DNA of 18,840 nucleotides from Treponema sp. (GTDB lineage Bacteria > Spirochaetota > Spirochaetia > Treponematales > Treponemataceae): positions 1 to 18,840 of the forward strand of contig JAFOTA010000141.1 in NCBI GenBank assembly GCA_017421145.1, read 5' to 3'. Below, piece after piece: positions 1-7,044 of the stretch. The translations under genes and the position numbers were made by a program. Numbering within the stretch: position 1 is the first letter of the stretch; each line of letters starts with the position of its first letter. The notes below the pieces were generated by a model, which saw only the letters and a program-made list of their open reading frames with translations, made no database searches and had not been told where the DNA came from.

Positions 1-1
1 C

Positions 2-1255
2 AGAGTATTTTTATGTGCCGTTTCATTTCTCCTTGTTACTGGCTGTCCAAATACAACACAATCTTCACCGGTCACAGAAGAAAACGGTTCGCAAAAGAAT
101 TATTTTGATTATGGCTCATCGTGGAATTTTAACACCACAATACAAGAAACCAATATTTTAGACAATGTAAAGCAATATGTTTACAATTATTCAACGATTG
201 ATCAACAGAATAATGCTGTAACTTGCAGTGCACTTTTGGAATATCCTAAACCAGCTTCTGCAACAGACAGTGTTCAGATTGACTGTGTAATCATAGACTG
301 CCACGGTACAATCTCCAACAATTCCGAGGCTCCAAGTGTTCATAAAGGGGCATCTTTCAGTGCCTCACAATTTAATGGATTAAAGGTACTTATCATTGCC
401 CCGGATTATCTTGGCTACGGTGCTTCCGTAAGCAAAGTTCATCCATACATGATTACGAATCTTTGTGCACGAAACATCATAGATTCTGTTGTCGCAGTTT
501 TACAAAACCCTTCTTCTTTTGATTTCAGCCTTAAGCCGGGATATAAATCCTATGTCGTAGGCTATTCACAAGGCGGACAGACTTCTCTTGGAACAATGCG
601 CGCAATAGAGAACTACATTCCGGCAGAATATAAAAATTTAATCAAACTTGAAAAATGCTACTCCGGGGCAGGCCCGCATGATTTACCGGCGACAATGGAA
701 AATTTCATGAACAAGGGTGAAGACGGAAACGGCATAGTTTTTCCAAACCTTATTTATCTTGTTGTAAAAGGTCTGTTGAGTGGGGGCTATGATTGCTTGC
801 AGGGTTATGAAGCGGCAGATTTTTTTACAGATGAATTTTTGAATTCCCAGATCCGTGCCGGCCTTGATGAAAAACAAATCAATCTTCCTTCACATGCCGG
901 TGAATTCAGCAACTTCCAGGATTTAAATAGACTTGTTAAGCCTGATTTGCTGAATCCAGATTCCAATTTATACAAGGCATTTAAAAAAGCACTTTCCTTG
1001 AACAGTCTTGCAAGTGGCTGGACCGTAACAAAACCGGTTTATATCTTTCATCACAAAAATGACGACATGGTTCCGCCGCTAAACATTACGAAGGTTCAAA
1101 ATGGAATCGCTAAAGACAATGCCCTGGTAACATGCTATATTGATGAAACAGCCATTACAACCTCAGGCCCGTTTGATTTTATCCACGGCAGGGCGGCAAG
1201 TCGTTTTTATGAATTATGCGGCCAGGATTTTTATCAAAATTTCAATAGAAATTAA
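2..1255 (+). CDS. Secretory lipase-like alpha/beta-hydrolase lipoprotein, 5' truncated
   Basis: The reading frame is open from the left edge, so the true start lies outside the window. The first visible residues read as a hydrophobic signal segment ending in LVTGC; the Cys at 44-46 would be a lipobox, so the product is probably a lipoprotein exported to the cell envelope. A Thr/Ser/Glu-rich linker follows, then an alpha/beta-hydrolase domain. The nucleophile elbow GYSQGG is at 560-577 (Ser codon 566-568). A likely acid is in HKNDDMVPP (about 1050-1077), and a likely catalytic His is in DFIHGRA near the C terminus. Motif spacing resembles secretory (LIP-type) lipases and related esterases. Substrate cannot be told; triglyceride, acetyl-xylan or feruloyl ester are all possible. 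The first in-window start-like codon (TTG at 236) is unlikely to be used, because coding sequence with a signal peptide continues upstream. No terminator is obvious downstream. Confidence 0.72.
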   Translation, partial: RVFLCAVSFLLVTGCPNTTQSSPVTEENGSQKNYFDYGSSWNFNTTIQETNILDNVKQYVYNYSTIDQQNNAVTCSALLEYPKPASATDSVQIDCVIIDCHGTISNNSEAPSVHKGASFSASQFNGLKVLIIAPDYLGYGASVSKVHPYMITNLCARNIIDSVVAVLQNPSSFDFSLKPGYKSYVVGYSQGGQTSLGTMRAIENYIPAEYKNLIKLEKCYSGAGPHDLPATMENFMNKGEDGNGIVFPNLIYLVVKGLLSGGYDCLQGYEAADFFTDEFLNSQIRAGLDEKQINLPSHAGEFSNFQDLNRLVKPDLLNPDSNLYKAFKKALSLNSLASGWTVTKPVYIFHHKNDDMVPPLNITKVQNGIAKDNALVTCYIDETAITTSGPFDFIHGRAASRFYELCGQDFYQNFNRN

Positions 1256-1282
1256 ATGGGAAAGGGTAATGGCTTAAAGTAA

Positions 1283-1435
1283 GAGCCTTCTATTGTTCTT
1301 GATGAACTTGAGGCTAAAGTCGAGTATGATGGATATTTCTGCAGCGAAAAGTCACGGAGGAATCATCGCAAGAATTTACAAGAACAAAACTTCTCCGATA
1401 ACTCCGATGTTTGCATGTATTTTTCTGTTCAATAA
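1283..1435 (+). pseudogene. Possible transposase C-terminal remnant (IS1634/IS4-like)
   Basis: After a stop at 1280-1282, a short open stretch reads SIVLDELEAKVEYDGYF and then loses recognisable similarity before a stop at 1433-1435. The D-E-x-x-A-K-x-x-Y-D-G-Y-(Y/F) pattern resembles the segment that precedes the catalytic region in IS1634-type transposases. No start codon, ribosome binding site, inverted repeat or target duplication is visible, and the remaining region up to trpR shows nothing further. This is recognition of a short motif only, and it may be chance. Confidence 0.25.
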
Positions 1436-1489
1436 ATGCTGGCATCTCCGATTTTACGCCCCGCAATTTTGAATCAACAGGCAAACTGT

Positions 1490-1807
1490 CTACTCGCTTT
1501 CCTTCAGCATGTCCAGGACTTTTCTGAATGCGGAATCCTCCTTTTTCATTTCCTTGGAGCCGCGCGTTATGTTGCAGAGCGACATTCCGTATTTCCGGGA
1601 GATTTCGCGCTGTGTCGTTCCCGCGTCAAGCTCCTTTACAAGATGCCAGCGGTTCGAGAAATCCTTCAGCTCTGCGGATGTGAAAAGGCATTTGAAAAAA
1701 TCTTCTATAAGATTTGCGTCGTCTATGCGTGAGAGAATCGTGCAGATTTCTTTTATTGCGTCCCTGTCCTGTTCGTCCTCCAGGGAATAAGTGTTTTTTG
1801 TCCTCAT
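1490..1807 (-). CDS. trpR: Trp repressor family protein TrpR
   Basis: The 105-residue protein has the usual TrpR length. Residues 44-96 align with the E. coli DNA-binding core: SAELKDF, NRWHLVKEL, the TTQREIS helix and the NITRGS recognition helix. Arg53 and Arg82 correspond to E. coli Arg54 and Arg84, which sandwich the indole ring of L-tryptophan, so it is probably a tryptophan-activated repressor. The turn before TQREIS is one residue shorter than in E. coli, as I recall for chlamydial TrpR. The start is ATG with a weak GGAAGA-type ribosome binding site upstream. It stands alone, with no trp biosynthesis or transport gene in the window. A strong promoter with a palindrome over the start site lies just upstream, which suggests autoregulation. 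The YerC/YecD branch of the family is the alternative, but the conserved Arg pair and TRGS motif favour TrpR. Confidence 0.85.
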   Translation of the reverse strand: MRTKNTYSLEDEQDRDAIKEICTILSRIDDANLIEDFFKCLFTSAELKDFSNRWHLVKELDAGTTQREISRKYGMSLCNITRGSKEMKKEDSAFRKVLDMLKESE

Positions 1808-1834
1808 GGCTTCTTCCGTTTTTTAATGATTCTA

Positions 1835-1874
1835 TGTATGAATACAAAATAACAGACAAAAACATGGATGTCAA
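1835..1874 (-). promoter_or_regulatory. trpR promoter with candidate operator
   Basis: On the minus strand, TTGACA (1869-1874) is followed after 17 bases by TATTTT (1846-1851). Immediately downstream lies a perfect inverted repeat, TGTAT-GA-ATACA (1835-1846). It touches the -10 box and covers the predicted transcription start near 1839. This is the position expected for a repressor operator, and TrpR itself is the obvious candidate. It does not contain the CTAG core of the E. coli operator. Confidence 0.6.
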
Positions 1875-1978
1875 ATGGTACTTGAAAACGCCGGACGGCC
1901 TGCCTTCAGATTATTATTGTTTCTTGGTGCAGAAATATCCGTTTTTTGCCGATATATCGTCTTTTCGCTTATTTTCTA

Positions 1979-2008
1979 TTGACCAAATGCAATGAAATTT
2001 GTTATTAT
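1979..2008 (+). promoter_or_regulatory. rplU operon promoter
   Basis: TTGACC (1979-1984), 18 bases, then TATTAT (2003-2008) gives a start near 2015 and a leader of about 95 bases before rplU. A small stem (TAAGGA 2050-2055 / TCCTTA 2065-2070) lies in the leader and could be part of a ribosomal-protein feedback element, but it is too short to claim. The rest of 1875-2109 shows nothing else. Confidence 0.55.
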
Positions 2009-2109
2009 TTCGTACGCTTTCCGTTCGTATGTTCGGGGCGTTTGGCTTTTAAGGAACCCGTTACTCCTTATGGCAAAGGTATTTTTGACAAAAAATTAAG
2101 AGGTTTGAG

Positions 2110-2433
2110 ATGTACGCAATTGTTGAATATAAGGGCAATCAGTACAAGGCAGAAAAAGATGCTGTTCTTACAGTGAGCAGAATTGATGAAGCCAAGGAAG
2201 CAAAGCCGGGCGATAAGGTTACCATTGACACGGTTCTTTTGGTAAGTGACGGAGATAAGGTTTCTGTAGGAACACCGTATGTTCAGGGAGCCAAGGTAAC
2301 CGTTGAAGTTGGTGAGACATTCAAGGATTCAAAGGTTCTTGTCCTCAAGTACAAGAGCAAGAAGGACTATCACCGTCTTCATGGACATCGCGAGCAGTAC
2401 ACTAAAGTAACTGTAAAAGATATCGCATTCTAA
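2110..2433 (+). CDS. rplU: 50S ribosomal protein L21
   Basis: This 107-residue protein matches L21 end to end. It starts MYAIVEYKGNQYKAEKDAVL, has the VLLVSDGDKVSVGTPYVQGAKV core, and ends in the conserved rRNA-binding tail KYKSKKDYHRLHGHREQYTKV. It is a large-subunit protein that binds 23S rRNA. The ATG at 2110 has an AAGAGG ribosome binding site about six bases upstream. It is the first gene of the cluster with prp and rpmA, the arrangement common in Firmicutes, Thermotogae and spirochaetes. The next gene begins four bases after its stop, so translation is likely coupled. Length and motifs are normal. Confidence 0.97.
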   Translation: MYAIVEYKGNQYKAEKDAVLTVSRIDEAKEAKPGDKVTIDTVLLVSDGDKVSVGTPYVQGAKVTVEVGETFKDSKVLVLKYKSKKDYHRLHGHREQYTKVTVKDIAF

Positions 2434-2437
2434 GTCG

Positions 2438-2785
2438 GTGACTTCAGTTCTTTTGATTTGCGGCGGTGACGGATGCTTCAAAAGTTGCACCGCTGAAGGT
2501 CATGCAGGTTTTGCGGCCAAAGGAAAGGACATTGTGTGTGCTTCTGAGACGCTTCTACTCAGGACTGCCGTACAGGTTCTTGAATCGGTCGAAGGAATTG
2601 AGGTTCTGATTGATTCATCCAGGAGGGGGTTCCTTTCATTTTCCGTCAGACAGACGGTTTCTTTTGAAAATGACCCTGATCTTCTGGAGCGGCTCAGGTG
2701 CATTGCCGATTTCATACGGACTGGAATAAAAAGCCTTTCCGAAGAATATCCGGCTCTTGTACGGCTGACCGAAAAGCTTGGGTAG
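2438..2785 (+). CDS. prp: Ribosomal-processing cysteine protease Prp (YsxB family)
   Basis: The 115-residue protein carries the family signature [18 protein letters not shown] with His22 and Cys34, the catalytic dyad positions described for Prp of Staphylococcus aureus. In Firmicutes, Prp removes an N-terminal extension from L27, and the gene lies between rplU and rpmA as it does here. The start is GTG at 2438, four bases after the rplU stop and with no convincing ribosome binding site, so it probably relies on translational coupling. The L27 encoded next has no cleavable extension, so the substrate here is uncertain. Small cysteine residues near the N terminus (8, 13, 17) are additional to the catalytic one. 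The stop codon lies inside an inverted repeat (2781-2794). Confidence 0.92.
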   Translation: MTSVLLICGGDGCFKSCTAEGHAGFAAKGKDIVCASETLLLRTAVQVLESVEGIEVLIDSSRRGFLSFSVRQTVSFENDPDLLERLRCIADFIRTGIKSLSEEYPALVRLTEKLG

Positions 2786-2834
2786 AAATCTACCTGATGT
2801 GTGCTATAAAATAAAATTAGACTGGATTTTCCAG
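2781..2834 (+). promoter_or_regulatory. Paired hairpins and possible extended -10 between prp and rpmA
   Basis: A perfect inverted repeat, GGTAGA-AA-TCTACC (2781-2794), covers the prp stop. A second small hairpin, CTGGA-TTT-TCCAG (2822-2834), ends one base before the strong GGAGG ribosome binding site of rpmA (2836-2840). Between them, TGC-TATAAA (2802-2810) looks like an extended -10 element without a good -35. These could tune L27 expression or start a secondary transcript. No function is proven. Confidence 0.3.
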
Positions 2835-2846
2835 CGGAGGATTAAA

Positions 2847-3119
2847 ATGGGACGTAGTAAAGGCGGTAGCGGTGCTAAAAACGGACGCGATTCTAACCCA
2901 AAAAGCCTGGGTGTCAAAAGATATGGCGGAGAACTGGTAACAGCAGGTTCAATCCTTGTCAGGCAGCGTGGAACACGTATCCATCCGGGTGACAACGTTA
3001 AGAAGGGTGGAGACGATACTTTGTATGCAGTTGAAGACGGAAAGGTAGTTTACGGTGAACGCAAGAACCGTAAGATTGTTTCCATCGAACCGATTGCAAA
3101 CGAAGCTGCACAGAACTAA
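2847..3119 (+). CDS. rpmA: 50S ribosomal protein L27
   Basis: The 90-residue protein begins [20 protein letters not shown] and continues with LGVKRYGG and [13 protein letters not shown], all L27 hallmarks. Its N terminus reaches the peptidyl-transferase centre. The start is fixed by a strong CGGAGG site seven bases before ATG 2847. The frame is open back to a TTG at 2778, but that stretch contains the ribosome binding site and a hairpin, so it is taken as untranslated leader. The mature-type N terminus has no LQFF-like Prp cleavage motif, although prp lies directly upstream. The C-terminal half has [15 protein letters not shown], slightly divergent from the usual GRDxTLFA. A terminator-like hairpin follows. 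Confidence 0.96.
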   Translation: MGRSKGGSGAKNGRDSNPKSLGVKRYGGELVTAGSILVRQRGTRIHPGDNVKKGGDDTLYAVEDGKVVYGERKNRKIVSIEPIANEAAQN

Positions 3120-3150
3120 GGAAAACTTGTTTCTCGCAGTTTTGACTACA

Positions 3151-3190
3151 AATGCCCGGCGTGATCAGTTTCATGCTGGGTATTTTTTTT
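3151..3190 (+). terminator. Terminator-like hairpin between rpmA and obg
   Basis: AATGCCCGGC (3151-3160) pairs with GCTGGGTATT (3175-3184) over ten positions with two G-U pairs and a 14-base loop, followed by a run of T up to 3190. It would end or attenuate the ribosomal protein transcript before obg, which begins 27 bases later without a clear promoter of its own. Confidence 0.7.
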
Positions 3191-3216
3191 AATGTAAGCG
3201 TTGTAAGGAAAAATTT

Positions 3217-4335
3217 ATGATTCACTTTGCAGATGAGGCTGTCATAACCGTTATCTCCGGAAAGGGCGGAAACGGATGCGTTTCGTTCAGGCGGGAAAAA
3301 TATATTCCTGACGGTGGTCCTAACGGTGGTGACGGCGGCCGCGGAGGTGACGTTGTTTTTTGCGTCAAAAGAAATCTCCGTACTCTTGCACATCTACGTT
3401 ATCATCCTATTTTCAAGGCTAAAAACGGTGGTGACGGTCAGGGTTGGAACAGGCATGGAAAAGACGGCGAGGATGTCGTTATACCTGTGCCTCCCGGAAC
3501 TACGATAACCGATGCCGAGACAGGTGAGCTTATACGTGATTTTACTACGGAGAACGAGGATGAAAGGCTTGTTCTTCTTGAGGGCGGAAAAGGCGGCTGG
3601 GGAAACGTGCATTTCAAATCCAGCACAAATCAGGCTCCGCGCTATGCACACCCTGGAAAGCCCGGTGAACAGAGGGTTCTTAAAGTCGAGATTTCCATCA
3701 TGGCAGACGTTGGTCTGGTCGGTTTTCCGAATGCCGGAAAGTCAAGCCTGCTGGATCTTTTTACGAACGCACGCCCGAAAATCGCACCGTATCCTTTTAC
3801 CACGAAGATTCCGAATCTCGGTGTGCTCAACGTGGACAAGGACACTGACATAATCATCGCGGACATTCCTGGAATCATCGAGGGTGCATCAGATGGTGCA
3901 GGACTGGGAATCAGGTTCCTGAAGCATATTTCCAGAACGGCATGCCTTCTTTTCATGATCGACTGCTCGGACGAAAAATATCTTGATGCCTATGACATGC
4001 TCCTGAAGGAATTGGGACAGTTCGGCGGAAATCTTCTTGAAAAACCAAGGATTGTCCTGTGCAATAAGATTGACGTTGAGGGTGCTTCTGATCATGCGGA
4101 AGAAGTAATCAAAAAAATCAGTTCTTCAGATCCTTCCGTAAAGGTGATTCCGGTTTCAATCCTTGAGAGAATCAACATAAAGAGCGTCAAGGAAGCCGTC
4201 GTAAGCTTGGTGAGGGAATCCGACGCATTCAAAAAATATGAGAAGGAACCTGATGCGGCCAAGAAAAGCGGATTTTTAAGCGGACGTTCCGTGGATGATT
4301 CCATGGAAGAGCAGTATCCGGGTTCGGAATCCTGA
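3217..4335 (+). CDS. obgE: Obg family GTPase (ribosome assembly / stress)
   Basis: The 372-residue protein has the Obg layout. The glycine-rich Obg fold spans residues 1-158 (KGGNGCVSFRREKYIPDGGPNGGDGG), followed by a G domain and a short acidic tail. G-domain motifs are all present: P-loop GFPNAGKSS 169-177, switch FTTKIPN 194-200, DIPG 216-219, NKID 283-286 and PVSIL 312-316. Obg proteins act in late 50S assembly and growth control and bind ppGpp. No separate OCT domain is seen; the tail after about residue 340 is charged and low in complexity. The start ATG has AAGGAA six bases upstream. nadD follows 12 bases after the stop, continuing the operon. Confidence 0.96.
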   Translation: MIHFADEAVITVISGKGGNGCVSFRREKYIPDGGPNGGDGGRGGDVVFCVKRNLRTLAHLRYHPIFKAKNGGDGQGWNRHGKDGEDVVIPVPPGTTITDAETGELIRDFTTENEDERLVLLEGGKGGWGNVHFKSSTNQAPRYAHPGKPGEQRVLKVEISIMADVGLVGFPNAGKSSLLDLFTNARPKIAPYPFTTKIPNLGVLNVDKDTDIIIADIPGIIEGASDGAGLGIRFLKHISRTACLLFMIDCSDEKYLDAYDMLLKELGQFGGNLLEKPRIVLCNKIDVEGASDHAEEVIKKISSSDPSVKVIPVSILERINIKSVKEAVVSLVRESDAFKKYEKEPDAAKKSGFLSGRSVDDSMEEQYPGSES

Positions 4336-4347
4336 CCGGGGGTGCAG

Positions 4348-5028
4348 ATGAAGATTGCGGTTCTCGGCGGAAGTTTCAATCCTATACACATCGGTCACCT
4401 TGCATTGGCTGATGAGGTATGCGTTTCTCTCGGCTATGACAAAGTGATTTTTGTCCCGACTTTCATTCCTCCTCACAAAATGCCGGTGGATACGGTGAGC
4501 GCGGATGACAGGCTTGAGATGGTGAGGCTTGCGTGCATGGATGACGTAAGGTTTGAAGCAGATCCGTGTGAAATCGAAAGGGGCGGGACATCCTACACAT
4601 ACGACACCGTGGATTACCTTGAGAAAAAGTACGGAAGCTCCCTTGACGGAAAAATCGGCCTCATAATGGGTGACGACCTTATCCCCGGTTTTCATCTGTG
4701 GCACAGGGCACAAGAGCTTTCCGAAAAATGCACCCTGATTTTGGCCAGACGTCCCAGGCAGGAAGATTCAGACCCGGAGCACAGCAACAAGGACAAGGGG
4801 GATTATGCGTCCGTATCCCATTCGACTGCGGATGAAAACGGCTCGGGCATATTCGACATAAAATCGGAGCCTCTTTTCAAGGATGCCGCAGTAATAAAAA
4901 ACCCTGAGCTTAAGCTTTCTTCTACCGATATAAGGGAAAGGGCTTTCAAGGGGATGTCTTTCAGGTATCTTGTCCCTGACAGAGTTTTCAAGTATATTAT
5001 TGAAAGAAACATATTATGGAAAAAATAA
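4348..5028 (+). CDS. nadD: Nicotinate-nucleotide adenylyltransferase
   Basis: NadD joins nicotinate mononucleotide and ATP to give deamido-NAD in NAD synthesis. The nucleotidyltransferase signature GGSFNPIHIGHL (residues 7-18), FVPTFIPPHK (35-44), GDDLIPGFHLWH (108-119) and the C-terminal SSTDIRER (191-198) are all present. ATG 4348 is chosen over GTG 4342 because the GGGGG ribosome binding site is correctly placed for the ATG, and MKIAVLGGSFNP is the usual N terminus. At 226 residues it is longer than most NadD proteins. A polar insert of about 35 residues (139-175), rich in Asp, Ser, Glu and His, lies between the LILARRP strand and the SSTxIR motif. It overlaps yqeK by 13 bases, indicating coupling. 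Confidence 0.95.
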   Translation: MKIAVLGGSFNPIHIGHLALADEVCVSLGYDKVIFVPTFIPPHKMPVDTVSADDRLEMVRLACMDDVRFEADPCEIERGGTSYTYDTVDYLEKKYGSSLDGKIGLIMGDDLIPGFHLWHRAQELSEKCTLILARRPRQEDSDPEHSNKDKGDYASVSHSTADENGSGIFDIKSEPLFKDAAVIKNPELKLSSTDIRERAFKGMSFRYLVPDRVFKYIIERNILWKK

Positions 5029-5606
5029 GTAGAGAGACATTTGAAAGTGTCAGAAAATATGCTCTGGCTGCGGAAAAAGAAGAAAGGTTCCAGCATTCAG
5101 TAAGGGTCGCCGAAACTGCCCGCCGCATGTGTGAAATCTACGGTGAGGACGGTGATGCCGGTTATTTTGCCGGTCTTGCCCACGACATGTGCAAGGATCT
5201 GGATGACGGGACGCTTCTTTCGCTTGCAGGACATGACGGACAGGCTGTGTCTGAAATCGAAAGGAAAAAGCCTGCGCTGCTTCATGGACGTGCTGCCGCC
5301 GTAAAGCTGGAAAGGGACTTCGGCGTTACTGACCGCGATATACTTCAGTCGGTTGCCATGCATACTTTGGGAGGGGAAGGCATGTGTCCCCTTGCGAAGA
5401 TTGTGTTTGCAGCTGATAAAATCGAACCCGGCCGTCCGCAGTCATCGGAAAAATATCTCCGGAATCTTTTTTCCAAAAAACTTGACGAGCTTCTTCTTGC
5501 AGTCGTTCAGGAAAACATGGACTATCTGGCTTCGAGGGGAAAAGAAATAGCTCCTTCAAGCCTTGTGTTCAAAAAAAGCCTTGAAAAATCTTTGGGGCTC
5601 TTGTGA
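5016..5606 (+). CDS. yqeK: HD-domain hydrolase YqeK (symmetrical Ap4A hydrolase type)
   Basis: This 196-residue HD-superfamily protein has the metal-binding residues of YqeK: His27 (RFQHSVRVAETA), His56-Asp57 (AGLAHDMCKDL), His90 (LLHGRAAAV), His116 (SVAMHTLGG) and Asp134 (AADKIEPGR). YqeK enzymes of Gram-positive bacteria cleave diadenosine tetraphosphate symmetrically to two ADP, which fits its pairing with nadD, whose family can be fused to it. The start ATG lies within the end of nadD (13-base overlap). An AAAC-rich stretch rather than a strong ribosome binding site precedes it, so expression probably depends on nadD translation. The length is normal for the family. Confidence 0.9.
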   Translation: MEKISRETFESVRKYALAAEKEERFQHSVRVAETARRMCEIYGEDGDAGYFAGLAHDMCKDLDDGTLLSLAGHDGQAVSEIERKKPALLHGRAAAVKLERDFGVTDRDILQSVAMHTLGGEGMCPLAKIVFAADKIEPGRPQSSEKYLRNLFSKKLDELLLAVVQENMDYLASRGKEIAPSSLVFKKSLEKSLGLL

Positions 5607-5631
5607 TTTTTAATTGGGTGGTGCTTATACT

Positions 5632-6984
5632 ATGAATGCTTCAAGCAGTAAAAAAGGGGTTGTCTTCCTTGCCCTTATCTTTGCGGTTATCGTTGCGGCC
5701 ATTGTTTTTATAGTGGTGTCGCTTAACTCTGACCCTGCGACCGACAATCTCAAGGAAAATGAAATCGTTACCGTCCTGCTTGTGCTTAACGACGGAAACA
5801 ACAACGCTCTTGCAACCGACGTGCTTCTTTATTATCCGAAATCACAGAAGGGAGCCTTGTTCAACATTTCCGGAAACATCGGAGACATATACGAAGGACT
5901 CAGCGGCGGAAACGAAAGGGGACGTACCGACAGAATCGATGCGGTTTACAGGGAGCTTGGTATAGATGCCTACAACAAGGAAGTCGGAAAGCTTCTCGGA
6001 TTGACCATACCGTTCAACATCGAGATCGGCCTGAATGATTTCGGCTTGCTGACCGACCTTCTCGGTGGAATGAAGCTCTTCGTCGATGCCCCCGTTGACA
6101 TGAAGATGGAAAAAAACGGAAATCCGGTGAGCGTGTCTGAAGACGGTTCCTCAAAAACTTCATCTGACGGCGAGGAATACATCAGATGGCTGCTTCCGGC
6201 AGGTTCAGTCACTTTGGACGGCGACAAGATACAGACATACATACAGTACAGGCTTCCCGGCGAAGAAGACAGCGACGTTGAGACACGCAGGCAGATGGTC
6301 ATGGTTTCCATGCTTTCCGCACTGCATGAAAAGCGCGACGTGCTCCTTGAAAAAAGGAATTTCCAGCTTTATGCAGGAAAATTCAAGGCGAACGTATCCG
6401 ACAAGATCCTCCACAAGCTTTTCGAATACATTTCAAGCATGGATGCCGAAACTGACAGCCTTTCACCCCAGGGAGTGCAGGGAAGCTTGCGTAAGCTTGC
6501 AAGTGAGAACATCACGCTGCTTTTCCCTCTGTTTGAAGGCCAGCTGATAAAGGACATCGTGCGTGCAAAAAAAGAGAACCTCATAAACGAAGGAAGCTCC
6601 ACCTACAGGTATGTGCTTGAAGTCAAAAACGGAACTGAAGTGCAGGGACTTGCCAACAACGCTTCAATCCTCCTGCGCGGACTCGGAAACTATGATGTGC
6701 TGCCTGCTTCCGATGCCGATTCCAACGACTACGAGCATACGGTCATCATAAACCACATGCAGACGAAGGATCCTGATGCGCTCAAGGTTCTGGCAAACTT
6801 CATATCATGCAAGAACATAGAGCATAATCCTTCAAGCGGACTTGCAGACGGTTCCAACGTTGATTTCACGGTCATACTCGGCACCGACTGGGACGGACGC
6901 TATGTAAGGGGCGGATATGTCAACCCTGCGAATGAAGAAGCTGAAAATCAGGAAGGAGTAAGCCCTGCACCGGCTTCTGAATAG
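5632..6984 (+). CDS. Divergent LytR-CpsA-Psr (LCP) family protein with LytR_C domain
   Basis: The 450-residue protein has an N-terminal membrane anchor (about residues 9-30), an extracytoplasmic LCP domain (about 45-235) and a LytR_C-type domain (about 325-420, YRYVLEVKNGTEVQGLANNA to FTVILGTDW). LCP proteins in Gram-positives transfer glycopolymers from lipid carriers to peptidoglycan. Recognisable LCP parts are GRTDRIDAVY (97-106), DFGLLTDLLGGMKLFVDAPVDM (136-157), LPAGSVTLDG (188-197) and YRLPGEEDSDVETRRQ (206-221). The normally conserved IPRD segment reads NISGN (78-82), so a key arginine appears lost. The start is ATG 5632 with GGTGG upstream, preferred to TTG 5614. It lies between yqeK and rsfS as in many bacteria. 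Its substrate in a spirochaete, which lacks teichoic acids, is unknown. Confidence 0.82.
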   Translation: MNASSSKKGVVFLALIFAVIVAAIVFIVVSLNSDPATDNLKENEIVTVLLVLNDGNNNALATDVLLYYPKSQKGALFNISGNIGDIYEGLSGGNERGRTDRIDAVYRELGIDAYNKEVGKLLGLTIPFNIEIGLNDFGLLTDLLGGMKLFVDAPVDMKMEKNGNPVSVSEDGSSKTSSDGEEYIRWLLPAGSVTLDGDKIQTYIQYRLPGEEDSDVETRRQMVMVSMLSALHEKRDVLLEKRNFQLYAGKFKANVSDKILHKLFEYISSMDAETDSLSPQGVQGSLRKLASENITLLFPLFEGQLIKDIVRAKKENLINEGSSTYRYVLEVKNGTEVQGLANNASILLRGLGNYDVLPASDADSNDYEHTVIINHMQTKDPDALKVLANFISCKNIEHNPSSGLADGSNVDFTVILGTDWDGRYVRGGYVNPANEEAENQEGVSPAPASE

Positions 6985-6993
6985 AAATCTGTA

Positions 6994-7015
6994 ACGCCGG
7001 AAAATTCCGGTTTTT
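6994..7015 (+). terminator. Short terminator-like hairpin between LCP gene and rsfS
   Basis: CCGGA-AAAT-TCCGG (6997-7010) is followed by five T. The stem is GC-rich but short, and rsfS starts 30 bases later, so it may only attenuate. Confidence 0.5.
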
Positions 7016-7044
7016 AGAGTATTGGATGGATTAAAGGAAAGACT

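Noticed and set aside
1436..1995. Plus-strand frames over and beside trpR
   Set aside because: The minus-strand TrpR match is clear, and the plus-strand frames lack ribosome binding sites and similarity.
2778..2846. In-frame upstream extension of L27 from TTG 2778, with a loosely Prp-site-like KLDWIFQ stretch
   Set aside because: The stretch contains the strong ribosome binding site and a hairpin, its TTG overlaps the end of prp, and the L27 family start fits ATG 2847.
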